Shown here piece after piece: positions 1 to 7,200 of a stretch of 64,000 nt of DNA (within the stretch, counting starts at the first letter, position 1; every line of letters begins with the position of its first letter). Location of the stretch: the NCBI GenBank assembly GCA_963781785.1, contig CAWAHD010000002.1, positions 248,001-312,000 of the forward strand, read 5' to 3'. The translations under genes and the position numbers were made by a program. The notes under the pieces were generated by a model, which saw nothing but the letters and a program-made list of their open reading frames with translations, searched no databases and was not told the origin of the DNA. This DNA comes from CAWAHD01 sp963781785 (lineage in GTDB: Bacteria; Planctomycetota; Planctomycetia; Isosphaerales; Isosphaeraceae).

Positions 1-81
1 CGGCAACGAGGGTGGTTGCTTGGAACGTGCAGTTCTTCGGGGTCGAAGCTTCCGAACCGGAAGCTAGTGGTGAAGCTCCGG

Positions 82-1394
82 TCAGGAATCCGCGAAGATG
101 TTGATTCTCGCCACGGATCGGCCGGTGAAACCCACCGGAGCGAATACGGGGTTGTACGCCAGGGCAACCATTTCACCGTATGTCGGCTTGGTCGGGCTGC
201 GTGATGGCTGCTTGCTGACGCCGTTGCCGCCGGCCAGGATCTCGCGCCATTCGTCGGGAGTGCTGCCGCCGTCTTTCCCGGTCGTGTCCCTGGCGACCTT
301 CATGACCAGTTCGTTGAACTTTTTGCGGTCGCTATTGATCGACTTGATCAGATTCACGTCGGCCTCGAGTTGTTTCTCAGCGAGCATGGCACCCCTCTGG
401 GCTTCGATCGCGAGCTGAGCCGGGGAGATCTGAACATACAAGACGATGTCTTGTTCCTTTTGCTCGGCCAGAGTCTTTGAACCGGGAACTCCTTTTTTGG
501 CGCCCAGGACGACTGCTTGCGCTACGGGGCGATTGATGATGGGATTGCCATATTGATCGTACGTGACGACGTCGCCGGGTTGCGGGGTGACGTTCGGCGC
601 GGGGGCGGCGCGTAGAAGCGGTTGACGTTGAACTTCTCGCCCTCGACGAACAAAACGCCGGGCGAGCCGGGACCGCCGACGGGTCTCACCTCGTACTTGT
701 ACGGATCGATCATGAGCGCGACGAGCGCATCGAGGAAATCTTCGCTCGGGCGGCCACGGAGGATGAGGCTGGCTCGCCGGCGAACATCCACCGACGTGCC
801 GTAGACGGCGACCAGGGCCAGTATTTTCGACGAGATCGGCCTGTCAATCCGGCTGAGAACGTCGACCAGAAGCGACTGGTCGGAAGGACCGCGCCCGCCA
901 AACTCGCGATAGACCGACGCGACGGCCCGGGGGTCGGAGATCTTGTCCAGCTCGGCCTGCGCCAGCTCTCGTTTCTTCGCTCCGTTGGTGCCGTGGATGT
1001 CCTTGTGAATCTTCTTCAGATGCGGCGCCCAGAACTTGTCGGCCTTTTTTTGCTCCTGGTCATCGGCGATCTGCGCGTCGGTCGCCCAATGGTTGCCGTG
1101 CTTCTTGAAACCAAGCCTCTTCCAGGCCGCGTCCCGCTTCGGATCGAGGCGGATGACCTCGCCGAAATGAACGTAAGCAATGTCCTTCAGCCCGTGCTCG
1201 TCACACCACAGCCCCAGCTTCCACTGCGCGGCGGCTGTCATCGGCGTCTTCTCTTTGAGCGCGTTGTATTCCGCAAGCGCTGCCTCCGGATTGACCGCGG
1301 GCTTCGGCGCCGCTTTCGGCTTGTCTCCAGAATGTGTCGGAGCAGCCGTCTGACCGGCCAGAAGCGTCGAAGCGACGAGTACCAGACCAATCAT
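82..1394 (-). CDS. Secreted TPR/HEAT-like repeat protein, frameshifted
   Basis: Start chosen at 1394, where ATG follows a good GGGAGG ribosome site and opens a signal peptide (MIGLVLVASTLLAG). The frame runs to about 605 and would then stop at 522, but shifting by one base there continues smoothly through YAPPPAPNVTPQPGDVVTYD to the stop at 82, giving about 437 aa. The shift lies in a run of five C/G within a GC-rich stretch, so a one-base sequencing or assembly error is likely. The N-terminal half resembles a tetratricopeptide-type helix pair (KLGLWCDEHGLKDIAYVHF); the middle resembles HEAT-like helices; the C-terminus is helical and lysine-rich. An exported planctomycete protein of unknown function. 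It is the last of four minus-strand genes here, but 152 bp separate it from the SUFU gene, so co-transcription is uncertain. Confidence 0.7.
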
Positions 1395-1546
1395 TTCTAT
1401 GCCTCCCGCGAAGCCCAGCGGATGTCCCAAGAAACCACCGCGCGGTGACCCGTGGCAGGAATGCAAGCCTTTATGCATCCAACTCTTATTATGACCGACT
1501 CGGATCCCGAGTGCAAGGCAACGACCCATTCTGTCTGCGCCTGGTA

Positions 1547-2200
1547 TCACGATGACACGAAAGGATTCAAGGCGAGGTTCGTCCGCTCCAGATCGACGAC
1601 CCTCAACGTGTGATCGATAGCGAAACGACCGAGCAACTCCATCACTCCATGCTGCCGCTCCAGGTTGCGCTCTTCGGTATAAATCGGATGGATTCCGTAG
1701 AACATGATTGACCGCCCATCGTCGACTTGCAAACGGCCGTGAGGCGACAGGTCCTCCAGCGCCAGGAGGCAACTGAGGAGCGTGGTCGGGGCCAACGGCG
1801 CGGGAGGCTCACCGTTGGGGAAAATCGCGTAAGGGCCCCGCAGCCACGAGTGCTCCTCGAACGGATACGCGGCGATTCGACGCAGCCAGTCATAGGGCCA
1901 CGCGGTGGCCTCCCGAGCCAGTGCCTCTGGCGACGTCGGCCAGTCTGGCGGCAACTGCATGAAGAGCTCTGCGAATCGGAATTCCTCTTGACCTTCCGGG
2001 ACATTCATGGGCCGGTCGCTCATCCCAGTGGTGAACAGCGTGACGAAGTTCCGACCCGGACCGGGGGGAATGATCCGGACCGTGATCCCAAGGATCGGCA
2101 CCATCTCGGTCACGCAGAACTCCTGCGCTTTTCCGAATTTCTGTTTCATGTGCCGGATGATCGCGTCGTGCGGCCCGTTGACCGCGGTGCCAAAGTCCAT
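1547..2200 (-). CDS. SUFU (suppressor of fused) family protein
   Basis: A 217-aa protein starting at the second ATG (2200), which has a G-rich upstream site; an ATG 24 bp further up is possible. The pattern of the bacterial SUFU domain is visible: an N-terminal helix ending HMKQKFGKAQEF, the strand ILGITVRIIPPGPGRNFVTLFTTGMSD, then FAELFMQLPPDW and a C-terminal IYTEERNLERQHGVMELLGRF. Bacterial SUFU proteins are known as standalone cytoplasmic proteins and as immunity proteins of polymorphic toxin loci. No toxin gene lies next to it, so an immunity role is only a possibility. No signal peptide or membrane segment. The upstream mandelate-racemase-like gene ends 42 bp before this start. Confidence 0.75.
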   Translation of the reverse strand: MDFGTAVNGPHDAIIRHMKQKFGKAQEFCVTEMVPILGITVRIIPPGPGRNFVTLFTTGMSDRPMNVPEGQEEFRFAELFMQLPPDWPTSPEALAREATAWPYDWLRRIAAYPFEEHSWLRGPYAIFPNGEPPAPLAPTTLLSCLLALEDLSPHGRLQVDDGRSIMFYGIHPIYTEERNLERQHGVMELLGRFAIDHTLRVVDLERTNLALNPFVSS

Positions 2201-2242
2201 TCGAGAACCCCCATGTTCACGCATTCGTTTACTGTTTCCCTG

Positions 2243-3499
2243 TCAGAACGTCGTCACAACGATCGACTCGCGGATGAACGACGGGTCGATCGTGACGCCG
2301 AAGCCGGGGCCGGATGGCACTTTCACGATCCCGTTTTCACACTTGAGCGACGAGCTTTCGCTACGGACGGGGATATCGGTATCACCTTTGAATTCGGTGA
2401 ACGGAACGGGGTTCGGAATGCACGACGCGAAATGCGCGGCGTCGAGGTAGCCCAGCCCTGAGCCAGACATGTGCGGCGTGCACAGGAGCCCGGCGGAATG
2501 AGCCATCCGTGCGACCCGCATCGAGCGGATGAAACCACCATGGTAGTGCAGGTCGGGCTGGACGATGTCCAGACCGCGGTTGGCGATCGTCCAGCGGAAA
2601 CGGTACTCGCTGAATTCCTGCTCGCCGCCGGCCACGGGGATCGAGAGCGCATCGGCGACCGCTTTGGTATCCTCCAGGTGGTCGAACCGGCAGGGCTCTT
2701 CGTAGAAGGCATAGTCATACTCCTCCATCAACCGCCCGATCTCGATCGCTTTGGGAACGTCGTACGAGCTGTTGGAGTCGGCATACAGGGTCATCTCCTT
2801 GCCGAATGTTTCGCGCACGAGCGGGATGAGCTTTTCGGTGCGCCCGGGGAGCGAGTCGGCGTTGTTCTTCATCCGGCCGCCAAGGCGAAACTTGAGCGCC
2901 CTGGCACCCGACTCGGCCACGAGCTTCTTCAGGTCGGCGATCTCCTGCTCGGGTGTGTTACCCCGAGTGCCGCTGGCCCGATAAACCGCGATCTCCCGGC
3001 GCTTGACGCCGCCCAAGAGGTCTCCGATTGATTTGCCGGCCAGCTTGCCGAGCAGGTCGAGCACCGCGAATTCGGCCGCAGCCACACACACCCAGAGTGC
3101 GAGACCCTGGTATTTGTAGTTGTCAGCGTGCCGGTACAGCTCCCACAGCAGGTCTTCGAGCTGGCGGACATCCTTGCCGGCGAAGAACGGGGCGACCCGG
3201 TTGAGGAAGATCGGGTACGTGTGAATCAAGTGCATCGCGTTGGGGACGCCGATCCCCTCGGCGCCGTCTGGAGTGCGTACCCGGACCAGGAAGTTGTGCC
3301 GGTTGCGCAAGAGCTCCATCCTGGCGATCTTGACCGGACGGGGCCACAGGGCGACATCGAGGACGGGCGCCCGAGCGGCTGCGTCGAGCCGCTCGTAGGT
3401 TGCCCGAACGTCGTCCGCGGCTGATCCCCGAGGCCCCGCGATCGCGACGCCTCCCGTACCGAGCGTTGCTCCAAAAAAAGAGCGGCGAGTGAATCTCAT
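2243..3499 (-). CDS. Mandelate racemase / muconate lactonizing enzyme family protein, Tat-exported
   Basis: A 418-aa enolase-superfamily enzyme. The N-terminus MRFTRRSFFGATLGTGGVAIAG is a twin-arginine signal (RRSFFG), implying folded export. The superfamily metal ligands can be placed in the barrel: D in TLYADSNSSYD, E in FYEEPCRF and E in VAGGEQEF, followed by a likely catalytic H in CTPHMSGSG. The usual KxK on the second barrel strand reads LKFRLGG, so the second Lys is replaced by Arg; this resembles dehydratase or uncharacterised subgroups rather than muconate lactonizing enzyme. The substrate cannot be read from the sequence; acid-sugar dehydration or epimerisation is plausible for the family. 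It sits 39 bp downstream of pdxH on the same strand and may share its transcript. Confidence 0.85.
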   Translation of the reverse strand: MRFTRRSFFGATLGTGGVAIAGPRGSAADDVRATYERLDAAARAPVLDVALWPRPVKIARMELLRNRHNFLVRVRTPDGAEGIGVPNAMHLIHTYPIFLNRVAPFFAGKDVRQLEDLLWELYRHADNYKYQGLALWVCVAAAEFAVLDLLGKLAGKSIGDLLGGVKRREIAVYRASGTRGNTPEQEIADLKKLVAESGARALKFRLGGRMKNNADSLPGRTEKLIPLVRETFGKEMTLYADSNSSYDVPKAIEIGRLMEEYDYAFYEEPCRFDHLEDTKAVADALSIPVAGGEQEFSEYRFRWTIANRGLDIVQPDLHYHGGFIRSMRVARMAHSAGLLCTPHMSGSGLGYLDAAHFASCIPNPVPFTEFKGDTDIPVRSESSSLKCENGIVKVPSGPGFGVTIDPSFIRESIVVTTF

Positions 3500-3538
3500 G
3501 GCAACGGTCTCCAGATCAATCGTGGTTCACGGCGAAAC

Positions 3539-4171
3539 CTAGGGAGCCAGGCGTTCGATGCGCCAGTCTCCGAGTGGGAGCCTGGTATAACGCAGCCGGT
3601 CGTGCAGGCGGTTGGGACGCCCTTGCCAGAATTCGATCGACTCGGGCAAAAGCCGGTAGCCGCCCCAGTTGGCCGGGCGCGGCACGTTGCCGCCTTCGTA
3701 GAGTGTCTCGAATTCGCGGTACGCCCTTTCGAGGACCTCGCGACTGGCGATGACTTCACTCTGGGGCGAGCACCAAGCTCCGATCCGGGCACCGGCGGGC
3801 CGGCTCTGAAAATACCGGTCGGACTCTTCGCAGGAAACGCGCTCGACCCGGCCCTCGACACGGACCTGGCGCTCGAGCCCATGCCAGAAGAAGACCAGCG
3901 CCGCCTGGGGGTTGGCCTCGAGCTCGCGTGCCTTGCGGCTTTCGTAGTTCGTGAAAAAAGCAAAGCCGCGCGCGTCGACGCCGCGGAGCAGAACCATCCG
4001 CACCGACGGACGTCCATCCGGCGAGGCCGTCGCCAGAGCCATCGCGTTCGATTCGGCGACTCCCCCGTCGGCGGCGTCTTCGAACCAGACGAGGAACTGC
4101 CGGATCGGGTCGGGACTCACGTCTTCTTCGGCCAGACTTGAGCGCGAGTGATCCTTACGCTGATCGTGCAT
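3539..4171 (-). CDS. pdxH: Pyridoxamine 5'-phosphate oxidase
   Basis: A 210-aa FMN enzyme that oxidises pyridoxamine or pyridoxine 5'-phosphate to pyridoxal 5'-phosphate, the last step of PLP synthesis and salvage. It matches the family along its length: DPIRQFLVWFEDA near the N-terminus, the FMN-binding stretch RMVLLRGVDARGFAFFTNY, the substrate motif ESRKARELEANPQAALVF, and the C-terminal signature EFWQGRPNRLHDR. Start 4171 (MHDQRKD) gives the normal family length; a start 39 bp upstream is possible. It is first in a minus-strand group leading into the enolase-superfamily gene and is divergent from the cbiM operon across 288 bp. Cytoplasmic, expected homodimer. Confidence 0.95.
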   Translation of the reverse strand: MHDQRKDHSRSSLAEEDVSPDPIRQFLVWFEDAADGGVAESNAMALATASPDGRPSVRMVLLRGVDARGFAFFTNYESRKARELEANPQAALVFFWHGLERQVRVEGRVERVSCEESDRYFQSRPAGARIGAWCSPQSEVIASREVLERAYREFETLYEGGNVPRPANWGGYRLLPESIEFWQGRPNRLHDRLRYTRLPLGDWRIERLAP

Positions 4172-4459
4172 GTTCACCGCAAAGTTCCTTGATCGAGTTC
4201 TGAGCTGCACGGTTCGTCACTCCCATGAAGGGTCCCACAGTGAGGCGGCTGACGGCAAGATGGAAGAGGGCAGGGGAACCTGCCGGGCAAAGCCGTGCGA
4301 GCACGCTCGTTCCGGGCGAGCCGGGGTGACTCCGGCAACGATCGAGAAACCGGTATGAAGTTTTTGACGAGGCGACATACCGGCGGTACCATGTTGTCTG
4401 GCCGAACAGAAGCGCCCCAGGTGGGCGGTTCTGCGTGCGAGCTGGGCGAGGCGACCTCG
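4172..4459 (+). other. Leader region between pdxH and cbiM with two hairpins
   Basis: The 288-bp divergent region holds two strong hairpins on the plus strand: GGCAGG-GGAA-CCTGCC at 4269-4284 (6-bp stem closed by a GNRA-type loop) and a 7-bp stem at 4320-4336. Metal and cobalamin transporter operons often carry riboswitches, so this is the natural place for one. I could not match the ordered core of the cobalamin riboswitch (conserved GCAACTGT and GGAGACCTGCC blocks) or of the NiCo riboswitch. It is recorded only as a structured leader of unknown role. Confidence 0.3.
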
Positions 4460-5434
4460 ATGCACATTCCTGACGCCGTCCTGGATCCCAAGGTGGTCGT
4501 GGCGACCAGCGCTTTCGGCGCGGCCGGGCTGCTCTACGCGGTGCGGAAGCTCGAAGACCGGCTGGGAGAGCGGACAACGGTGCTGATGGGCACGATGTCG
4601 GCGTTCGTATTCGCCGCACAGATGGTGAATTTTCCGGTGGGGCCCGGAGTATCCGGGCACCTCCTGGGCGGCGTGCTCGCTTCCGTCTTGCTCGGGCCAT
4701 GGGCCGGCGCCCTGGTGATTGCCGCCGTCTTGCTGGTTCAGTGCTTGTTGTTTGGCGACGGTGGACTCACGGCTCTCGGAGCCAATTTCATCAATATGGG
4801 GCTGATCGGGGCAGTCGGGGGCTACGCGATTTACGCGCCGCTTGCCCGCTGGATCGGCGGGCAGAAGGGAATCTTGATCGGCGCGATGGTGGCGGCATGG
4901 TTTTCGGTCCTGCTGGCATCGGGGGCGTTTGCAGTCGAACTGGCGGCGACGGGCCGCCAGAACTTCTTCCAGATCTTGACCTGGATGGCGCTGTTGCATG
5001 CGGCGATCGGGCTCGGCGAGGCGGTCATCACGGGCCTGGTCGTGCGGTTTCTGCTCTACCGGCGGGCCGATCTCTTCGATGTCGCGGATGAGGTCGGGCA
5101 GAACGCGTCGGCCGCGGGACGCTGGGGACAGACATTCCTCGGCGGCCTGGGGGTTGCGGCGGCAGTTGCCGTGTTTCTGGCGCCTTTTGCCTACGATCAG
5201 CCCGACGGCCTCGAATTTGTCGGCGACAAGCTCAAGTTCTTGTCCGAATCTCCGGGGCCGCCACCGATCGCCGCACCCATTCCGGATTATCAACTTCCCG
5301 GCCTTTCTCACGTCAAGCTGGCAACCGCGGCCGCCGGACTGCTGGGCACCTTGGTGGTTTTCGGCGTCGCATGGGGGATGGCGAGGATCCTGCCGCGGTC
5401 CCGGAACATCGAGGCCAACCCCGATGCGGCTTGA
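4460..5434 (+). CDS. cbiM: ECF transporter substrate-specific component CbiM/NikM with fused CbiN-like PDGLE domain
   Basis: A 324-aa integral membrane protein. The mature start MHIPDAVLD fixes the initiation codon at 4460, because Met1-His2 of this family bind the metal. It follows a GGCGAGG site. The conserved GVSGHLLGG (metal-binding His) lies near residue 75, followed by GDGGLTALGANFINMGLIG. About seven hydrophobic segments are visible. The C-terminal 90 residues hold YDQPDGLEFVGDKLKF and a last membrane helix, which is the CbiN/NikN-like PDGLE domain, here fused to CbiM. The product selects cobalt or nickel for uptake; the sequence does not say which. Its stop overlaps the cbiQ start by 11 bp, indicating an operon. 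Confidence 0.9.
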   Translation: MHIPDAVLDPKVVVATSAFGAAGLLYAVRKLEDRLGERTTVLMGTMSAFVFAAQMVNFPVGPGVSGHLLGGVLASVLLGPWAGALVIAAVLLVQCLLFGDGGLTALGANFINMGLIGAVGGYAIYAPLARWIGGQKGILIGAMVAAWFSVLLASGAFAVELAATGRQNFFQILTWMALLHAAIGLGEAVITGLVVRFLLYRRADLFDVADEVGQNASAAGRWGQTFLGGLGVAAAVAVFLAPFAYDQPDGLEFVGDKLKFLSESPGPPPIAAPIPDYQLPGLSHVKLATAAAGLLGTLVVFGVAWGMARILPRSRNIEANPDAA

Positions 5435-6068
5435 AGAATACACCTCGGGGTCGAGCCCGCTCCACCAGCTTGACGCGCGCGCCAAGCTGATCGCGGCCCT
5501 GCTGTTCGTCGTCGTCGCGGTGTTGACGCCCGTCGGCGCCTGGACGGCGTTTGCAGCCCTCGCACTGGTCCTGTCGTGGGTCATCTGGCTGTCGAGAATT
5601 CCGCTGCGCGTGCTGGCGCGCCAGTGGTTGACGTTCTTCCTGCTCGTCGGGTTCCTGGCCGTCCTGGTCGCGCCGGCGCATCCCGCCCGGGCCGAACACG
5701 GCCTTGCCGTCGTGGCGGCCTCGATCGTGATCAAGAACGGCCTGGCCCTCTTGACCGTGCTCGTACTGGCCGGTGTCACTCCGCTTCCCAAGCTCTTGAC
5801 CGCACTCCGCAAGCTCGGCGTTCCGATCGTGCTGGTCTCCACGCTCCAGTTCATGGACCGGTATCGCCATGTCCTCCTGGACGAGCTTGACCGCATGGCC
5901 ACCGCACGCCGCGCGAGGACATTCCGCCGCCGGGGTTCGCTCTCGTGGACGTTGCTGACTGGACTGATCGGAATCCTCTTTCTTCGTTCGTTCGAGCGTG
6001 CGGAGCGGGTGCACGGCGCGATGCTGGCCCGGGGCTGGCAAGGGGTAGTCCGCAGCCTCGATGACTGA
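5424..6068 (+). CDS. cbiQ: ECF transporter T component CbiQ
   Basis: A 214-aa energy-coupling transmembrane protein. It begins MRLEEYTSGSSPLHQLDARAKL, the normal N-terminus of CbiQ (the SPLHxLDxRxKL segment), followed by four to five hydrophobic helices and the cytoplasmic coupling region around LDELDRMATARRARTFRRRG, which carries the two Ala-Arg-type motifs that contact the ATPase. It starts inside the end of cbiM and is followed 56 bp later by cbiO. It links the metal-selective CbiM to ATP hydrolysis by CbiO. Confidence 0.92.
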   Translation: MRLEEYTSGSSPLHQLDARAKLIAALLFVVVAVLTPVGAWTAFAALALVLSWVIWLSRIPLRVLARQWLTFFLLVGFLAVLVAPAHPARAEHGLAVVAASIVIKNGLALLTVLVLAGVTPLPKLLTALRKLGVPIVLVSTLQFMDRYRHVLLDELDRMATARRARTFRRRGSLSWTLLTGLIGILFLRSFERAERVHGAMLARGWQGVVRSLDD

Positions 6069-6124
6069 ATCGCCCGGAACGCTTGAATTCTCCTCGAGGT
6101 TCCCGGCCGCCGAGTCGACTGTCC

Positions 6125-6961
6125 ATGACGACCCCAGAGCCACTCCCATCCGCGCCGGCGATCCGAGTGCACGGACTGATCTATCGCTATCCCGACGGCA
6201 AGGTGGCGCTCCGGGGCGTGGATCTGGTCGCAGCGCCGGGTGACTCGATGGCGGTCGTCGGTCCCAACGGCGCGGGCAAGAGCACCCTTCTTCTGCACCT
6301 GAACGGACTCTTGCCAGGCACAGGGCGAGGCACGGCCCGGCACAATCACACGGCAGCTCGCAACCCGCAGGGCGGCCATCGCTCGAGCGACGCCGGCGTC
6401 TGGATTGACGGCATCGAAGTCGTTGAGCGCAATGCCCTGGAAGTGCGGCGGCGGGTCGGGCTGGTTTTCCAGGATCCGGACGACCAGCTCTTCTGCAACA
6501 CGGTCATCGACGACGTCGCCTTCGGACCGCTCAACCAGGGCAAGACCCCGGCCGAGGCACGCGCGATCGCCGTGGAATGCCTGACGCAGGTCGACCTTGA
6601 AGGGGCGGCCGACAGGCCGCCCCATCACCTCAGCTTCGGCGAGCGAAAACGCGTGTGCCTGGCGGGCGTGCTGGCCTGCGCACCCTCGGTGCTGGTGCTC
6701 GACGAGCCGTCCGCGAACCTCGACCCGCGCAGCCGGCGGCGGTTCATCCAGATCCTCCAAACCCTGAGCTGCACCAAGCTGGTCGCCACTCACGACCTCG
6801 AGCTTGTCCTGGAAATCTGTCAGCAAACCGTCCTCCTCGATGGGGGCCAGGTCGTCGCCCTGGGAGCGAGCCGAGACATCCTGGGAGACTCGGCACTCCT
6901 GGAAGCGCACGGGCTCGAACAACCTCTCAGCCTCACGTACGGCTCCCGAGCAGAGCGCTGA
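6125..6961 (+). CDS. cbiO: ECF transporter ATPase CbiO
   Basis: A 278-aa ABC ATPase. Walker A is GPNGAGKST, the Q-loop VFQDPDDQLFCNTV is typical of metal ECF ATPases, the signature is LSFGERKRV (the usual LSGG/LSFG), Walker B is VLVLDEPSANLDP and the switch His lies in VATHDLEL. Between Walker A and the Q-loop there is an extra polar insert of about 25 residues (around TGRGTARHNHTAARNPQGG), rich in His, Arg and Gly and not usual in CbiO. Start 6125 (MTTPEP) was preferred to one 42 bp upstream because it gives family length. It completes the operon with cbiM and cbiQ; a hairpin-rich repeat follows immediately and may end transcription. Confidence 0.92.
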   Translation: MTTPEPLPSAPAIRVHGLIYRYPDGKVALRGVDLVAAPGDSMAVVGPNGAGKSTLLLHLNGLLPGTGRGTARHNHTAARNPQGGHRSSDAGVWIDGIEVVERNALEVRRRVGLVFQDPDDQLFCNTVIDDVAFGPLNQGKTPAEARAIAVECLTQVDLEGAADRPPHHLSFGERKRVCLAGVLACAPSVLVLDEPSANLDPRSRRRFIQILQTLSCTKLVATHDLELVLEICQQTVLLDGGQVVALGASRDILGDSALLEAHGLEQPLSLTYGSRAER

Positions 6962-6970
6962 TCGAATCAT

Positions 6971-7192
6971 GTCGTGTACGCCTCGAGCGTTACGATTTCG
7001 CCCCGTTCGGGGCTAACGATGTTTGGAGTTGACCACGCTGTGACGTGTACTCCTCGGGGCTCACGCCCCGAGCTTTACGATTTCGCCCCGTTCGGGGCTA
7101 ACGATGTTTGGAGCTGACCACGCTGTGACGTGTACCCCTCGGAGCTCACGCCCCGAGCTTGACGATTTCGCCGCCTGCGGGGCTGACCGTGC
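6971..7192. repeat. Tandem palindromic repeat, three units of about 75-85 bp
   Basis: Three direct copies occupy the space between the convergent cbiO and kinase genes: about 6971-7044, 7045-7129 and 7130-7192 (the last truncated). Each unit carries GTGTAC, a palindrome CTCGGGGCTCACGCCCCGAG, TTACGATTTCG, a second palindrome GCCCCGTTCGGGGC, then TAACGATGTTTGGAG. Unit 1 lacks exactly the 16 bp that form most of the first palindrome, as expected from slippage or hairpin excision. The stems could also act as a bidirectional transcription terminator for the two flanking genes. Confidence 0.85.
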
Positions 7193-7200
7193 ATCGCCCT

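Noticed and set aside
1722..2461. Plus-strand frame of 244 aa opposite the SUFU gene
   Set aside because: Antisense shadow; no recognised protein feature.
4172..4459. Cobalamin or NiCo riboswitch ahead of cbiM
   Set aside because: Only hairpins and a partial resemblance to GGAGACCTGCC are visible; the ordered core of either riboswitch was not found. A covariance-model search would settle it.
4217..6970. A 917-aa minus-strand open frame opposite the cbi operon
   Set aside because: It lies entirely antisense to three well-recognised genes; its composition (Arg, Ser, Gln-rich) is that of a high-GC shadow frame.
6971..7192. CRISPR array
   Set aside because: Units are adjacent with no spacers and contain palindromes; no cas gene nearby.
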